From Auanema rhodensis (Eukaryota > Nematoda > Chromadorea > Rhabditida > Rhabditidae), in the NCBI GenBank assembly GCA_964057225.1, contig OZ059895.1, positions 20,718,688 through 20,782,687 of the forward strand: a stretch of 64,000 nt of DNA, written 5' to 3'. Made by a program: the position numbers and the translations under genes. Below are positions 1-12,290 of this stretch, one piece after another (within the stretch, counting starts at the first letter, position 1; the number at the start of each line of letters is the position of its first letter). Under the pieces are notes generated by a model. That model was not told where the DNA came from. It saw nothing but the letters and a program-made list of their open reading frames with translations, and did not search any database.

Positions 1-3000
1 TGAGATTTTTCATCATCTTACAACAAATTCATTTAAATCTAACATGAATTATTTTTTCGTTTTAAAAAGCATTGAATTTCAGTGTTTCTTGTAATATCGG
101 ATTTGATTATTGCTTTGTTAGCTTTAAGATTTTTGCTACTACATGTGCTGTGTTTACTGCTCTAGCTGGTTTTCACTTTTTATGAGATTTTTCATCATCT
201 TACAACAAATTCATTTAAATCTAACATGAATTATTTTTTCGTTTTAAAAAGCATTGAATTTCAGTGTTTCTTGTAATATCGGATTTGATTATTGCTTTGT
301 TAGCTTTAAGATTTTTGCTACTACATGTGCTGTGTTTACTGCTCTAGCTGGTTTTCACTTTTTATGAGATTTTTCATCATCTTACAACAAATTCATTTAA
401 ATCTAACATGAATTATTTTTTCGTTTGAAAAAGCATTGAATTTCATTGTTTCTTGTAATATTGGATTTGATTATTGCTTTGTTAGCTTTAAAATTTTTGC
501 TACTACATGTCCTGTGTTTACTGCTCTAGCTGGTTTTCCATTTTTATGAGATTTTTCATCATCTTACAACAAATTCATTTGAATCTAATATGAATTATTT
601 TTTCGTTTTAAAAAGCATTGAATTTCATTGTTTCTTGTAATATTGGATTTGATTATTGCTTTGTTAGCTTTAAAATTTTTGCTACTACATGTCCTGTGTT
701 TACTGCTCTAGCTGGTTTTCACTTTTTATGAGATTTTTCATCATCTTACAACAAATTCATTTAAATCTAACATGAATTACTTTTTCGTTTTAAAAAGCAT
801 TGAATTTCATTGTTTCTTGTAATATTGGATTTGATTATTGCTTTGTTTGTTTTAAGATTTTGCTTCTGCATAGCTTCAGTGCTCTAGCTGGTTTTCACTT
901 TTTATGAGATTTTTCATCATCTTACAACAAATTCATTTAAATCTAACATGAATTATTTTTTCGTTTTAAAAAGCATTGAATTTCATTGTTTCTTGTAATA
1001 TTGGATTTGATTATTGCTTCGTTTGTTTTAAGATTTTGCTTCTGCATAGCTTTAGTGCTCTAGCTGGTTTTCACTTTTTATGAGATTTTTCATCATCTTA
1101 CAACAAATTCATTTAAATCTAACATGAATTATTTTTTCGTTTTAAAAAGCATTGAATTTTATTGTTTCTTGTAATATTGGATTTGATTATTGCTTCGTTT
1201 GTTTTAAGATTTTGCTTCTGCATGTCCTGTGTTTACTGCTCTAGCTGGTTTTCACTTTTTATGAGATTTTTCATCATCTTACAACAAATTCATTTAAATC
1301 TAACATGAATTATTTTTTCGTTTTAAAAAGCATTGAATTTCATTTTTTCTTGTAATATTGGATTTGATTATTGCTTCGTTTGTTTTAAGATTTTGCTTCT
1401 GCATAGCTTCAGTGCTCTAGCTGGTTTTCCATTTTTATGAGATTTTTCATCATCTTACAAGAAATTCAATTGAATCTAACATGAATTATTTTTTCGTTTT
1501 AAAAAGCACTGAATTTCATTGTTTCTTGTAATATTGGATTTGATTATTGCTTTGTTAGTTTTAAGATTTTTGCTACTACATGTGCTGTGTTTACTGCTCT
1601 AGCTGGTTTTCACTTTTTATGAGATTTTTCATCATCTTACAACAAATTCATTTGAATCTAATATGAATTATTTCTTCGTTTTAAAAAGCATTGAATTTCA
1701 TTGTTTCTTGTAATATTGGATTTGATTATTGCTTCGTTTATTTTGAGATTTTGCTTCTGCATAGCTTCAGTGCTCTAGCTGGTTTTCCATTTTTATGAGA
1801 TTTTTCATCATCTTACAACAAATTCATTTAAATCTAACATGAATTATTTTTTCGTTTTAAAAAGCATTGAATTTCATTGTTTCTTGTAATATTGGATTTG
1901 ATTATTGCTTCGTTTGTTTTAAGATTTTTGCTTCTGCATAGCTTCAGTTTGCTGCTTTAGCTGGTTTTCACTTTTTATGAGATTTTTCATCATCTTACAA
2001 CAAATTCATTTAAATCTAACATGAATTATTTTTTCGTTTTAAAAAACATTGAATTTCAGTGTTTCTTGTAATATCGGATTTGATTATTGCTTTGTTAGCT
2101 TTAAGATTTTTGCTACTACATGTGCTGTGTTTACTGCTCTAGCTGGTTTTCCATTTTTATGAGATTTTTCATCATCTTACAACAAATTCATTTAAATCTA
2201 ACATGAATTATTTTTTCGTTTTAAAAAGCATTGAATTTCATTGTTTCTTGTAATATTGGATTTGATTATTGCTTCGTTTGTTTTAAGATTTTTGCTTCTG
2301 CATAGCTTCAGTTTGCTGCTTTAGCTGGTTTTCACTTTTTATGAGATTTTTCATCATCTTACAACAAATTCATTTAAATCTAACATGAATTATTTTTTGT
2401 TTTAAAAAGCATTGAATTTCAGTGTTTCTTGTAATATCGGATTTGATTATTGCTTTGTTAGCTTTAAGATTTTTGCTACTACATGTGCTGTGTTTACTGC
2501 TCTAGCTGGTTTTCACTTTTTATGAGATTTTTCATCATCTTACAACAAATTCATTTGAATCTAATATGAATTATTTTTTCGTTTTAAAAAGCATTGAATT
2601 TCATTGTTTCTTGTAATATTGGATTTGATTATTGCTTCGTTTATTTTGAGATTTTGCTTCTGCATAGCTTCAGTGCTCTAGCTGGTTTTCCATTTTTATG
2701 AGATTTTTCATCATCTTACAACAAATTCATTTAAATCTAACATGAATTATTTTTTCGTTTTAAAAAGCATTGAATTTCATTGTTTCTTGTAATATTGGAT
2801 TTGATTATTGCTTCGTTTGTTTTAAGATTTTGCTTCTGCATAGCTTCAGTGCTCTAGCTGGTTTTCCATTTTTATGAGATTTTTCATCATCTTACAAGAA
2901 ATTCAATTGAATCTAACATGAATTATTTTTTCGTTTTAAAAAGCACTGAATTTCATTGTTTCTTGTAATATTGGATTTGATTATTGCTTTGTTAGCTTTA

Positions 3001-4912
3001 AGATTTTTGCTACTACATGTGCTGTGTTTACTGCTCTAGCTGGTTTTCACTTTTTATGAGATTTTTCATCATCTTACAACAAATTCATTTGAATCTAATA
3101 TGAATTATTTTTTCGTTTTAAAAAGCATTGAATTTCATTGTTTCTTGTAATATTGGATTTGATTATTGCTTCGTTTATTTTGAGATTTTGCTTCTGCATA
3201 GCTTCAGTGCTCTAGCTGGTTTTCCATTTTTATGAGATTTTTCATCATCTTACAACAAATTCATTTAAATCTAACATGATTTATTTTTTCGTTTTAAAAA
3301 GCATTGAATTTCATTGTTTCTTGTAATATTGGATTTGATTATTGCTTCGTTTATTTTGAGATTTTGCTTCTGCATAGCTTCAGTGCTCTAGCTGGTTTTC
3401 ACTTTTTATGAGATTTTTCATCATCTTACAACAAATTCATTTAAATCTAACATGAATTATTTTTTCGTTTTGAAAAGCATTGAATTTCATTGTTTCTTGT
3501 AATATTGGATTTGATTATTGCTTCGTTTGTTTTAAGATTTTGCTTCTGCATGTCCTGTGTTTACTGCTCTAGCTGGTTTTCACTTTTTATGAGATTTTTC
3601 ATCATCTTACAAGAAATTCAATTGAATCTAACATGAATTATTTTTTCGTTTGAAATAGCATTGAATTTCATTGTTCTTGTAATATTGGATTTGATTATTG
3701 CTTTGTTAGCTTTAAAATTTTTGCTACTACATGTCCTGTGTTTACTGCTCTAGCTGGTTTTCACTTTTTATGAGATTTTTCATCATCTTACAACAAATTC
3801 ATTTAAATCTAACATGAATTATTTTTTCGTTTTAAAAAGCACTGAATTTCATTGTTTCTTGTAATATTGGATTTGATTATTGCTTTGTTAGCTTTAAGAT
3901 TTTTGCTACTACATGTGCTGTGTTTACTGCTCTAGCTGGTTTTCACTTTTTATGAGATTTTTCATCATCTTACAACAAATTCATTTAAATCTAACATGAA
4001 TTATTTTTTCGTTTTAAAAAGCATTGAATTTCATTGTTTCTTGTAATATTGGATTTGATTATTGCTTCGTTTGTTTTAAGATTTTGCTTCTGCATAGCTT
4101 CAGTGCTCTAGCTGGTTTTCACTTTTTATGAGATTTTTCATCATCTTACAACAAATTCATTTAAATCTAACATGAATTATTTTTTCGTTTTAAAAAGCAT
4201 TGAATTTCATTGTTTCTTGTAATATTGGATTTGATTATTGCTTCGTTTGTTTTAAGATTTTGCTTCTGCATGTCCTGTGTTTACTGCTCTAGCTGGTTTT
4301 CACTTTTTATGAGATTTTTCATCATCTTACAACAAATTCATTTAAATCTAACATGAATTATTTTTTCGTTTTAAAAAGCATTGAATTTCATTGTTTCTTG
4401 TAATATTGGATTTGATTATTGCTTCGTTTGTTTTAAGATTTTGCTTCTGCATAGCTTCAGTGCTCTAGCTGGTTTTCCATTTTTATGAGATTTTTCATCA
4501 TCTTACAAGAAATTCAATTGAATCTAACATGAATTATTTTTTCGTTTTAAAAAGCACTGAATTTCATTGTTTCTTGTAATATTGGATTTGATTATTGCTT
4601 TGTTAGCTTTAAGATTTTTGCTACTACATGTGCTGTGTTTACTGCTCTAGCTGGTTTTCACTTTTTATGAGATTTTTCATCATCTTACAACAAATTCATT
4701 TGAATCTAATATGAATTATTTTTTCGTTTTAAAAAGCATTGAATTTCATTGTTTCTTGTAATATTGGATTTGATTATTGCTTCGTTTGTTTTAAGATTTT
4801 GCTTCTGCATAGCTTCAGTGCTCCAGCTGGTTTTCCATTTTTATGAGATTTTTCATCATCTTGCAACAAATTCATTTGAATCTAATATGAACTATTTTTT
4901 CGTTTCAAATAG
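1..4912 (+). repeat. Satellite A array, forward orientation
   Basis: Head-to-tail array of an AT-rich satellite (about 28% G+C by hand count of one monomer). Counting from the shared TGAGATTTTTCATC start, monomers begin at 1, 183, 365, 547, 729, 905, 1081, 1262 and 1438, so lengths are 182, 176 or 181 bp. About 27 copies are present, and the array runs off the left edge. Length depends on a cassette before CTCTAGCTGG. Long monomers carry CTACTACATGTGCTG and GTTTACTG. Short ones carry CTTCTGCATAGCTTCAGTG. The 181-bp ones combine CTTCTGCATG with GTTTACTG. Some monomers contain a perfect 12-bp palindrome, ATTCAATTGAAT (near 1458, 2895, 3610 and 4506). Monomers 1 and 2 look identical. No gene lies in this stretch. 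I do not recognise the family, and a centromeric or pericentromeric role is inferred only from monomer length and array form. Confidence 0.97.
1438..3257 (+). repeat. Satellite A duplicated block, offset about 1437 bp
   Basis: A two- to three-monomer block recurs at an offset of 1437 bp. It starts with a monomer carrying ACAAGAAATTCAATTG (near 1458, again near 2895). The next monomer has TTTGAATCTAATATG together with TTTATTTTGAG. Parts of the block also recur near 3610 and 4506. Sharing of several rare variants in the same order shows block duplication, not independent mutation. Exact edges were judged by eye. Confidence 0.7.
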
Positions 4913-4944
4913 TAATAAAAATAAGAGAAATAAACAAAGCAATA
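4913..4944. other. Inversion junction between opposing satellite A arrays
   Basis: The last forward A monomer starts at 4844 and breaks after about 68 bp, near CGTTTCAAATAG (ending 4912). About 32 bp of A-rich sequence follow that match neither orientation cleanly, although ACAAAGCAATA resembles reverse-strand A. The reverse array starts at 4945 in mid-monomer. Bases 4736-4784 are an exact 49-bp reverse complement of 4945-4993, leaving a loop of about 160 bp. The first reverse monomer is itself altered: near 4994-5001 about 18 bp of the usual sequence between TGCTTTT and ATGTTAG is missing. It looks like an end-joining or template-switch scar, and the 68-codon open frame across it (4749-4955) is fortuitous. 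Confidence 0.93.
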
Positions 4945-6394
4945 CGAAGCAATAATCAAATCCAATATTACAAGAAACAATGAAATTCAATGCTTTTGTT
5001 ATGTTAGATTTAAATGAATTTGTTGTAAGATGATGAAAAATCTCATAAAAAGTGAAAACCAGCTAGAGCACTGAAGCTATGCAGAAGCAAAATCTTAAAA
5101 CAAACGAAGCAATAATCAAATCCAATATTACAAGAAACAATGAAATTCAATGCTTTTTAAAACGAAAAAGTAATTCATGTTAGATTTAAATGAATTTGTT
5201 GTAAGATGATGAAAAATCTCATAAAAAGTGAAAACCAGCTAGAGCAGTAAACACAGGACATGCAGAAGCAAAATCTTAAAACAAACGAAGCAATAATCAA
5301 ATCCAATATTACAAGAACAATGAAATTCAATGCTTTTTCAAACGAAAAAATAATTCATGTTAGATTCAATTGAATTTCTTGTAAGATGAGGAAAAATCTC
5401 ATAAAAAGTGAAAACCAGCTAGAGCAGTAAACACAGGACATGCAGAAGCAAAATCTTAAAACAAACGAAGCAATAATCAAATCCAATATTACAAGAAACA
5501 ATGAAATTCAATGCTTTTTAAAACGAAAAAATAATTCATGTTAGATTTAAATGAATTTGTTGTAAGATGATGAAAAATCTCATAAAAAGTGAAAACCAGC
5601 TAGAGCAGTAAACACAGGACATGCAGAAGCAAAATCTTAAAACAAACGAAGCAATAATCAAATCCAATATTACAAGAAACAATGAAATTCAGTGCTTTTT
5701 AAAACGAAAAAATAATTCATGTTAGATTCAATTGAATTTCTTGTAAGATGATGAAAAATCTCATAAAAATGGAAAACCAGCTAGAGCAGTAAACACAGGA
5801 CATGTAGTAGCAAAAATTTTAAAGCTAACAAAGCAATAATCAAATCCAATATTACAAGAAACAATGAAATTCAATGCTTTTTCAAACGAAAAAATAATTC
5901 ATGTTAGATTTAAATGAATTTCTTGTAAGATGATGAAAAATCTCATAAAAAGTGAAAACCAGCTAGAGCAGTAAACACAGCACATGTAGTAGCAAAAATC
6001 TTAAAACAAACGAAGCAATAATCAAATCCAATATTACAAGAAACAATGAAATTCAATGCTTTTCAAAACGAAAAAATAATTCATGTTAGATTTAAATGAA
6101 TTTGTTGTAAGATGATGAAAAATCTCATAAAAAGTGAAAACCAGCTAGAGCACTGAAGCTATGCAGAAGCAAAATCTTAAAACAAACGAAGCAATAATCA
6201 AATCCAATATTACAAGAAACAATGAAATTCAATGCTTTTTAAAACGAAAAAATAATTCATGTTAGATTTAAATGAATTTGTTGTAAGATGATGAAAAATC
6301 TCATAAAAAGTGAAAACCAGCTAGAGCAGTAAACACAGCACATGTAGTAGCGAAAATTTTAAAGCTAACAAAGCAATAATCAAATCCAATATTA

Positions 6395-8100
6395 CAAGAA
6401 CAATGAAATTCAATGCTTTTTCAAACGAAAAAATAATTCATGTTAGATTCAATTGAATTTCTTGTAAGATGATGAAAAATCTCATAAAAAGTGAAAACCA
6501 GCTAGAGCAGTAAACACAGGACATGCAGAAGCAAAATCTTAAAACAAACGAAGCAATAATCAAATCCAATATTACAAGAAACAATGAAATTCAATGCTTT
6601 TTAAAACGAAAAAATAATTCATGTTAGATTTAAATGAATTTGTTGTAAGATGATGAAAAATCTCATAAAAAGTGAAAACCAGCTAGAGCAGTAAACACAG
6701 CACATGTAGTAGCAAAAATCTTAAAACAAACGAAGCAATAATCAAATCCAATATTACAAGAAACAATGAAATTCAATGCTTTTCAAAACGAAAAAATAAT
6801 TCATGTTAGATTTAAATGAATTTGTTGTAAGATGATGAAAAATCTCATAAAAAGTGAAAACCAGCTAGAGCACTGAAGCTATGCAGAAGCAAAATCTTAA
6901 AACAAACGAAGCAATAATCAAATCCAATATTACAAGAAACAATGAAATTCAATGCTTTTTAAAACGAAAAAATAATTCATGTTAGATTTAAATGAATTTG
7001 TTGTAAGATGATGAAAAATCTCATAAAAAGTGAAAACCAGCTAGAGCAGTAAACACAGGACATGTAGTAGCGAAAATTTTAAAGCTAACAAAGCAATAAT
7101 CAAATCCAATATTACAAGAACAATGAAATTCAATGCTTTTTCAAACGAAAAAATAATTCATGTTAGATTCAATTGAATTTCTTGTAAGATGATGAAAAAT
7201 CTCATAAAAAGTGAAAACCAGCTAGAGCAGTAAACACAGGACATGCAGAAGCAAAATCTTAAAACAAACGAAGCAATAATCAAATCCAATATTACAAGAA
7301 ACAATGAAATTCAATGCTTTTTAAAACGAAAAAATAATTCATGTTAGATTTAAATGAATTTGTTGTAAGATGATGAAAAATCTCATAAAAAGTGAAAACC
7401 AGCTAGAGCAGTAAACACAGCACATGTAGTAGCAAAAATCTTAAAGCTAACAAAGCAATAATCAAATCCAATATTACAAGAAACAATGAAATTCAATGCT
7501 TTTTCAAACGAAAAAATAATTCATGTTAGATTCAATTGAATTTCTTGTAAGATGATGAAAAATCTCATAAAAATGGAAAACCAGCTAGAGCACTGAAGCT
7601 ATGCAGAAGCAAAATCTTAAAACAAACGAAGCAATAATCAAATCCAATATTACAAGAAACAATGAAATTCAATGCTTTTTCAAACGAAAAAATAATTCAT
7701 GTTAGATTTAAATGAATTTGTTGTAAGATGATGAAAAATCTCATAAAAAGTGAAAACCAGCTAGAGCAGTAAACACAGGACATGTAGTAGCAAAAATTTT
7801 AAAGCTAACAAAGCAATAATCAAATCCAATATTACAAGAACAATGAAATTCAATGCTTTTTCAAACGAAAAAATAATTCATGTTAGATTCAATTGAATTT
7901 CTTGTAAGATGATGAAAAATCTCATAAAAAGTGAAAACCAGCTAGAGCAGTAAACACAGGACATGCAGAAGCAAAATCTTAAAACAAACGAAGCAATAAT
8001 CAAATCCAATATTACAAGAAACAATGAAATTCAATGCTTTTCAAAACGAAAAAATAATTCATGTTAGATTTAAATGAATTTGTTGTAAGATGATGAAAAA
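6395..8100 (-). repeat. Satellite A higher-order repeat, 720-bp period (4-mer)
   Basis: The AAGAACAATG deletion variant recurs at 6395, 7115 and 7835, exactly 720 bp apart, and sequence after each is the same for several hundred bases. The blocks separate later: the segment near 6721 reads CTTAAAACAAACG where the copy near 7441 reads CTTAAAGCTAACA. This is a local tandem amplification of a four-monomer block. Outer edges are approximate. Confidence 0.85.
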
Positions 8101-8340
8101 TCTCATAAAAAGTGAAAACCAGCTAGAGCACTGAAGCTATGCAGAAGCAAAATCTTAAAACAAACGAAGCAATAATCAAATCCAATATTACAAGAAACAA
8201 TGAAATTCAATGCTTTTCAAAACGAAAAAATAATTCATGTTAGATTTAAATGAATTTGTTGTAAGATGATGAAAAATCTCATAAAAAGTGAAAACCAGCT
8301 AGAGCACTGAAGCTATGCAGAAGCAAAATCTTAAAACAAA

Positions 8341-10130
8341 CGAAGCAATAATCAAATCCAATATTACAAGAACAATGAAATTCAATGCTTTTTCAAACGA
8401 AAAAATAATTCATGTCAGATTCAATTGAATTTCTTGTAAGATGATGAAAAATCTCATAAAAAGTGAAAACCAGCTAGAGCAGTAAACACAGGACATGTAG
8501 TAGCAAAAATTTTAAAGCTAACAAAGCAATAATCAAATCCAATATTACAAGAAACAATGAAATTCAATGCTTTTTAAAACGAAAAAATAATTCATGTTAG
8601 ATTCAATTGAATTTCTTTTAAGATGATGAAAAATCTCATAAAAAGTGAAAACCAGCTAGAGCAGTAAACACAGGACATGTAGTAGCAAAAATTTTAAAGC
8701 TAACAAAGCAATAATCAAATCCAATATTACAAGAACAATGAAATTCAATGCTTTTCAAAACGAAAAAATAATTCATGTTAGATTTAAATGAATTTGTTGT
8801 AAGATGATGAAAAATCTCATAAAAAGTGAAAACCAGCTAGAGCAGTAAACACAGGACATGTAGTAGAAAAAATTTTAAAGCTAACAAAGCAATAATCAAT
8901 TCCAATATTACAAGAAACAATGAAATTCAATGCTTTTTCAAACGAAAAAATAATTCATGTTAGATTTAAATGAATTTCTTGTAAGATGATGAAAAATCTC
9001 ATAAAAAGTGAAAACCAGCTAGAGCAGTAAACACAGCACATGTAGTAGCAAAAATCTTAAAACAAACGAAGCAATAATCAAATCCAATATTACAAGAAAC
9101 AATGAAATTCAATGCTTTTCAAAACGAAAAAATAATTCATGTTAGATTTAAATGAATTTGTTGTAAGATGATGAAAAATCTCATAAAAAGTGAAAACCAG
9201 CTAGAGCACTGAAGCTATGCAGAAGCAAAATCTTAAAACAAACGAAGCAATAATCAAATCCAATATTACAAGAACAATGAAATTCAATGCTTTTTCAAAC
9301 GAAAAAATAATTCATGTCAGATTCAATTGAATTTCTTGTAAGATGATGAAAAATCTCATAAAAAGTGAAAACCAGCTAGAGCAGTAAACACAGGACATGT
9401 AGTAGCAAAAATTTTAAAGCTAACAAAGCAATAATCAAATCCAATATTACAAGAAACAATGAAATTCAATGCTTTTTAAAACGAAAAAATAATTCATGTT
9501 AGATTCAATTGAATTTCTTTTAAGATGATGAAAAATCTCATAAAAAGTGAAAACCAGCTAGAGCAGTAAACACAGGACATGTAGTAGCAAAAATTTTAAA
9601 GCTAACAAAGCAATAATCAAATCCAATATTACAAGAACAATGAAATTCAATGCTTTTTCAAACGAAAAAATAATTCATGTCAGATTCAATTGAATTTCTT
9701 GTAAGATGATGAAAAATCTCATAAAAAGTGAAAACCAGCTAGAGCAGTAAACACAGGACATGTAGTAGCAAAAATTTTAAAGCTAACAAAGCAATAATCA
9801 AATCCAATATTACAAGAAACAATGAAATTCAATGCTTTTTAAAACGAAAAAATAATTCATGTTAGATTCAATTGAATTTCTTTTAAGATGATGAAAAATC
9901 TCATAAAAAGTGAAAACCAGCTAGAGCAGTAAACACAGGACATGTAGTAGCAAAAATTTTAAAGCTAACAAAGCAATAATCAAATCCAATATTACAAGAA
10001 CAATGAAATTCAATGCTTTTCAAAACGAAAAAATAATTCATGTTAGATTTAAATGAATTTGTTGTAAGATGATGAAAAATCTCATAAAAAGTGAAAACCA
10101 GCTAGAGCAGTAAACACAGGACATGTAGTA
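8341..10130 (-). repeat. Satellite A nested blocks, 363-bp dimer within 902/1265-bp offset
   Basis: A CATGTCAG variant (for CATGTTAG) occurs at 8411, 9313 and 9676, at spacings of 902 and 363 bp. The variant TAGTAGAAAAAA occurs at 8861 and again at 10126, a spacing of 1265, which is 902 plus 363. The simplest reading is a duplicated 902-bp block of five monomers in which a two-monomer unit of 363 bp was duplicated once more in the second copy. Confidence 0.75.
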
Positions 10131-11760
10131 GAAAAAATTTTAAAGCTAACAAAGCAATAATCAATTCCAATATTACAAGAAACAATGAAATTCAATGCTT
10201 TTTCAAACGAAAAAATAATTCATGTTAGATTTAAATGAATTTCTTGTAAGATGATGAAAAATCTCATAAAAAGTGAAAACCAGCTAGAGCAGTAAACACA
10301 GCACATGTAGTAGCAAAAATCTTAAAACAAACGAAGCAATAATCAAATCCAATATTACAAGAAACAATGAAATTCAATGCTTTTCAAAACGAAAAAATAA
10401 TTCATGTTAGATTTAAATGAATTTGTTGTAAGATGATGAAAAATCTCATAAAAAGTGAAAACCAGCTAGAGCACTGAAGCTATGCAGAAGCAAAATCTTA
10501 AAACAAACGAAGCAATAATCAAATCCAATATTACAAGAAACAATGAAATTCAATGCTTTTTAAAACGAAAAAATAATTCATGTTAGATTTAAATGAATTT
10601 GTTGTAAGATGATGAAAAATCTCATAAAAAGTGAAAACCAGCTAGAGCAGTAAACACAGGACATGTAGTAGAAAAAATTTCAAAGCTAACAAAGCAATAA
10701 TCAATTCCAATATTACAAGAAACAATGAAATTCAATGCTTTTTCAAACGAAAAAATAATTCATGTTAGATTTAAATGAATTTGTTGTAAGATGATGAAAA
10801 ATCTCATAAAAAGTGAAAACCAGCTAGAGCAGTAAACACAGCACATGTAGTAGCAAAAATCTTAAAACAAACGAAGCAATAATCAAATCCAATAGTACAA
10901 GAAACAATGAAATTCAATGCTTTTTAAAACGAAAAAATAAATCATGTTAGATTTAAATGAATTTGTTGTAAGATGATGAAAAATCTCATAAAAAGTGAAA
11001 ACCAGCTAGAGCACTGAAGCTATGCAGAAGCAAAATCTTAAAACAAACGAAGCAATAATCAAATCCAATATTACAAGAAACAATGAAATTCAATGCTTTT
11101 TAAAACGAAAAAATAATTCATGTTAGATTTAAATGAATTTGTTGTAAGATGATGAAAAATCTCATAAAAAGTGAAAACCAGCTAGAGCAGTAAACACAGG
11201 ACATGTAGTAGAAAAAATTTTAAAGCTAACAAAGCAATAATCAATTCCAATATTACAAGAAACAATGAAATTCAATGCTTTTTCAAACGAAAAAATAATT
11301 CATGTTAGATTTAAATGAATTTGTTGTAAGATGATGAAAAATCTCATAAAAAGTGAAAACCAGCTAGAGCAGTAAACACAGCACATGTAGTAGCAAAAAT
11401 CTTAAAACAAACGAAGCAATAATCAAATCCAATAGTACAAGAAACAATGAAATTCAATGCTTTTTAAAACGAAAAAATAAATCATGTTAGATTTAAATGA
11501 ATTTGTTGTAAGATGATGAAAAATCTCATAAAAAGTGAAAACCAGCTAGAGCACTGAAGCTATGCAGAAGCAAAATCTTAAAACAAACGAAGCAATAATC
11601 AAATCCAATATTACAAGAAACAATGAAATTCAATGCTTTTTAAAACGAAAAAATAATTCATGTTAGATTTAAATGAACTTCTTGTAAGATGATGAAAAAT
11701 CTCATAAAAAGTGAAAACCAGCTAGAGCAGTAAACACAGGACATGTAGTAGAAAAAATTT
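10126..11760 (-). repeat. Satellite A higher-order repeat, 540-bp period (3-mer)
   Basis: The private variant TAGTAGAAAAAA occurs at 10126, 10666, 11206 and 11746, each 540 bp apart. The variants CCAATAGTACAAG (about 10890 and 11430) and AAATAAATCATG (about 10930 and 11470) follow the same 540-bp step. Three monomers (182+182+176) make the unit. The two inner copies look almost identical, so this is one of the youngest amplifications in array A. Confidence 0.9.
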
Positions 11761-11771
11761 TAAAGCTAACA

Positions 11772-11864
11772 AAGCAATAAACAAGCAATAAAAGCAGAGA
11801 AACAATGAAATTCAATGCTTTTTAACAATGAAAAACAAAGAAACAATGAAATTCAATGCTTTTT
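11772..11864. other. Scarred, partly re-duplicated satellite A monomer
   Basis: Normal sequence AAAGCAATAATCAAATCC is replaced from about 11781 by ACAAGCAATAAAAGCAG. A 26-bp piece of the monomer, from AGAAACAATG to the T-run, then occurs twice, at 11798-11823 and 11839-11864. Between the copies is a 15-bp A-rich filler that partly repeats ACAATGAAA. Short locally templated filler plus direct duplication suggests repair with template switching. It lies about 400 bp from the switch to satellite B. Confidence 0.85.
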
Positions 11865-12254
11865 CAAACGAAAAAATAATTCATGTTAGATTTAAATGAA
11901 TTTGTTGTAAGATGATGAAAAATCTCATAAAAAGTGAAAACCAGCTAGAGCAGTAAACACAGCACATGTAGTAGCAAAAATCTTAAAACAAACGAAGCAA
12001 TAATCAAATCCAATATTACAAGAAACAATGAAATTCAATGCTTTTTAAAACGAAAAAATAATTCATGTTAGATTTAAATGAATTTGTTGTAAGATGATGA
12101 AAAATCTCATAAAAAGTGAAAACCAGCTAGAGCAGTAAACACAGGACATGCAGAAGCAAAATCTTAAAACAAACGAAGCAATAATCAAATCCAATATTAC
12201 AAGAAACAATGAAATTCAATGCTTTTTAAAACGAAAAAATAATTCATGTTAGAT

Positions 12255-12290
12255 TTAAATGAATTTGTTGTTTTATTGATATTGGTGCAT
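12255..12290. other. Satellite A to satellite B junction, no spacer
   Basis: Reverse satellite A is intact up to GAATTTGTTG (ending at about 12270). The next A bases would be TAAGATGATG, but the sequence continues as TTTTATTGATATTGGTGC, the inside of a B monomer. B monomers read either CAAATTTTTATTG or CAAATTGTTATTG here, so the two families share a short AATTTGTT/AAATTGTT-like stretch at the crossover. No insertion, target-site duplication or mobile element is visible. A microhomology-mediated join is my inference. Confidence 0.9.

Larger units (their letters stand above)
4945..12270 (-). repeat. Satellite A array, reverse orientation
   Basis: The same satellite as 1-4912, read on the minus strand: the reverse complement of the monomer start (GATGAAAAATCTCA) recurs every 175-182 bp, about 41 copies. 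The same cassettes occur, as AGCACTGAAGCTATGCAGAAG (short), AGTAAACACAG with CACATGTAGTAG (long), and mixed types. A one-base deletion (AAGAACAATG in place of AAGAAACAATG) marks a subfamily at 6395, 7115, 7835, 8730 and 9995. Several multi-monomer blocks are re-duplicated here (720, 540 and 363 bp, listed separately). No unique sequence interrupts the array apart from the scar near 11.8 kb. Confidence 0.97.

Noticed and set aside
1-4912. CENP-B box-like site in satellite A (CTTCGTTTG)
   Set aside because: The first half recalls the mammalian box (TTCG then an A), but the required CGGG half is absent in all monomers examined, so I do not call a CENP-B site.
4913-4944. Mobile element insertion or terminal inverted repeats at the array flip
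   Set aside because: The inverted identity is satellite sequence itself. There is no target-site duplication, transposase or poly-A tail.
4749-4955. 68-codon open frame rich in hydrophobic residues
   Set aside because: It runs out of forward satellite A, through the inversion spacer and into reverse A. It is open only because the junction removed the usual stops. Other A monomers have no equivalent and there is no gene context.
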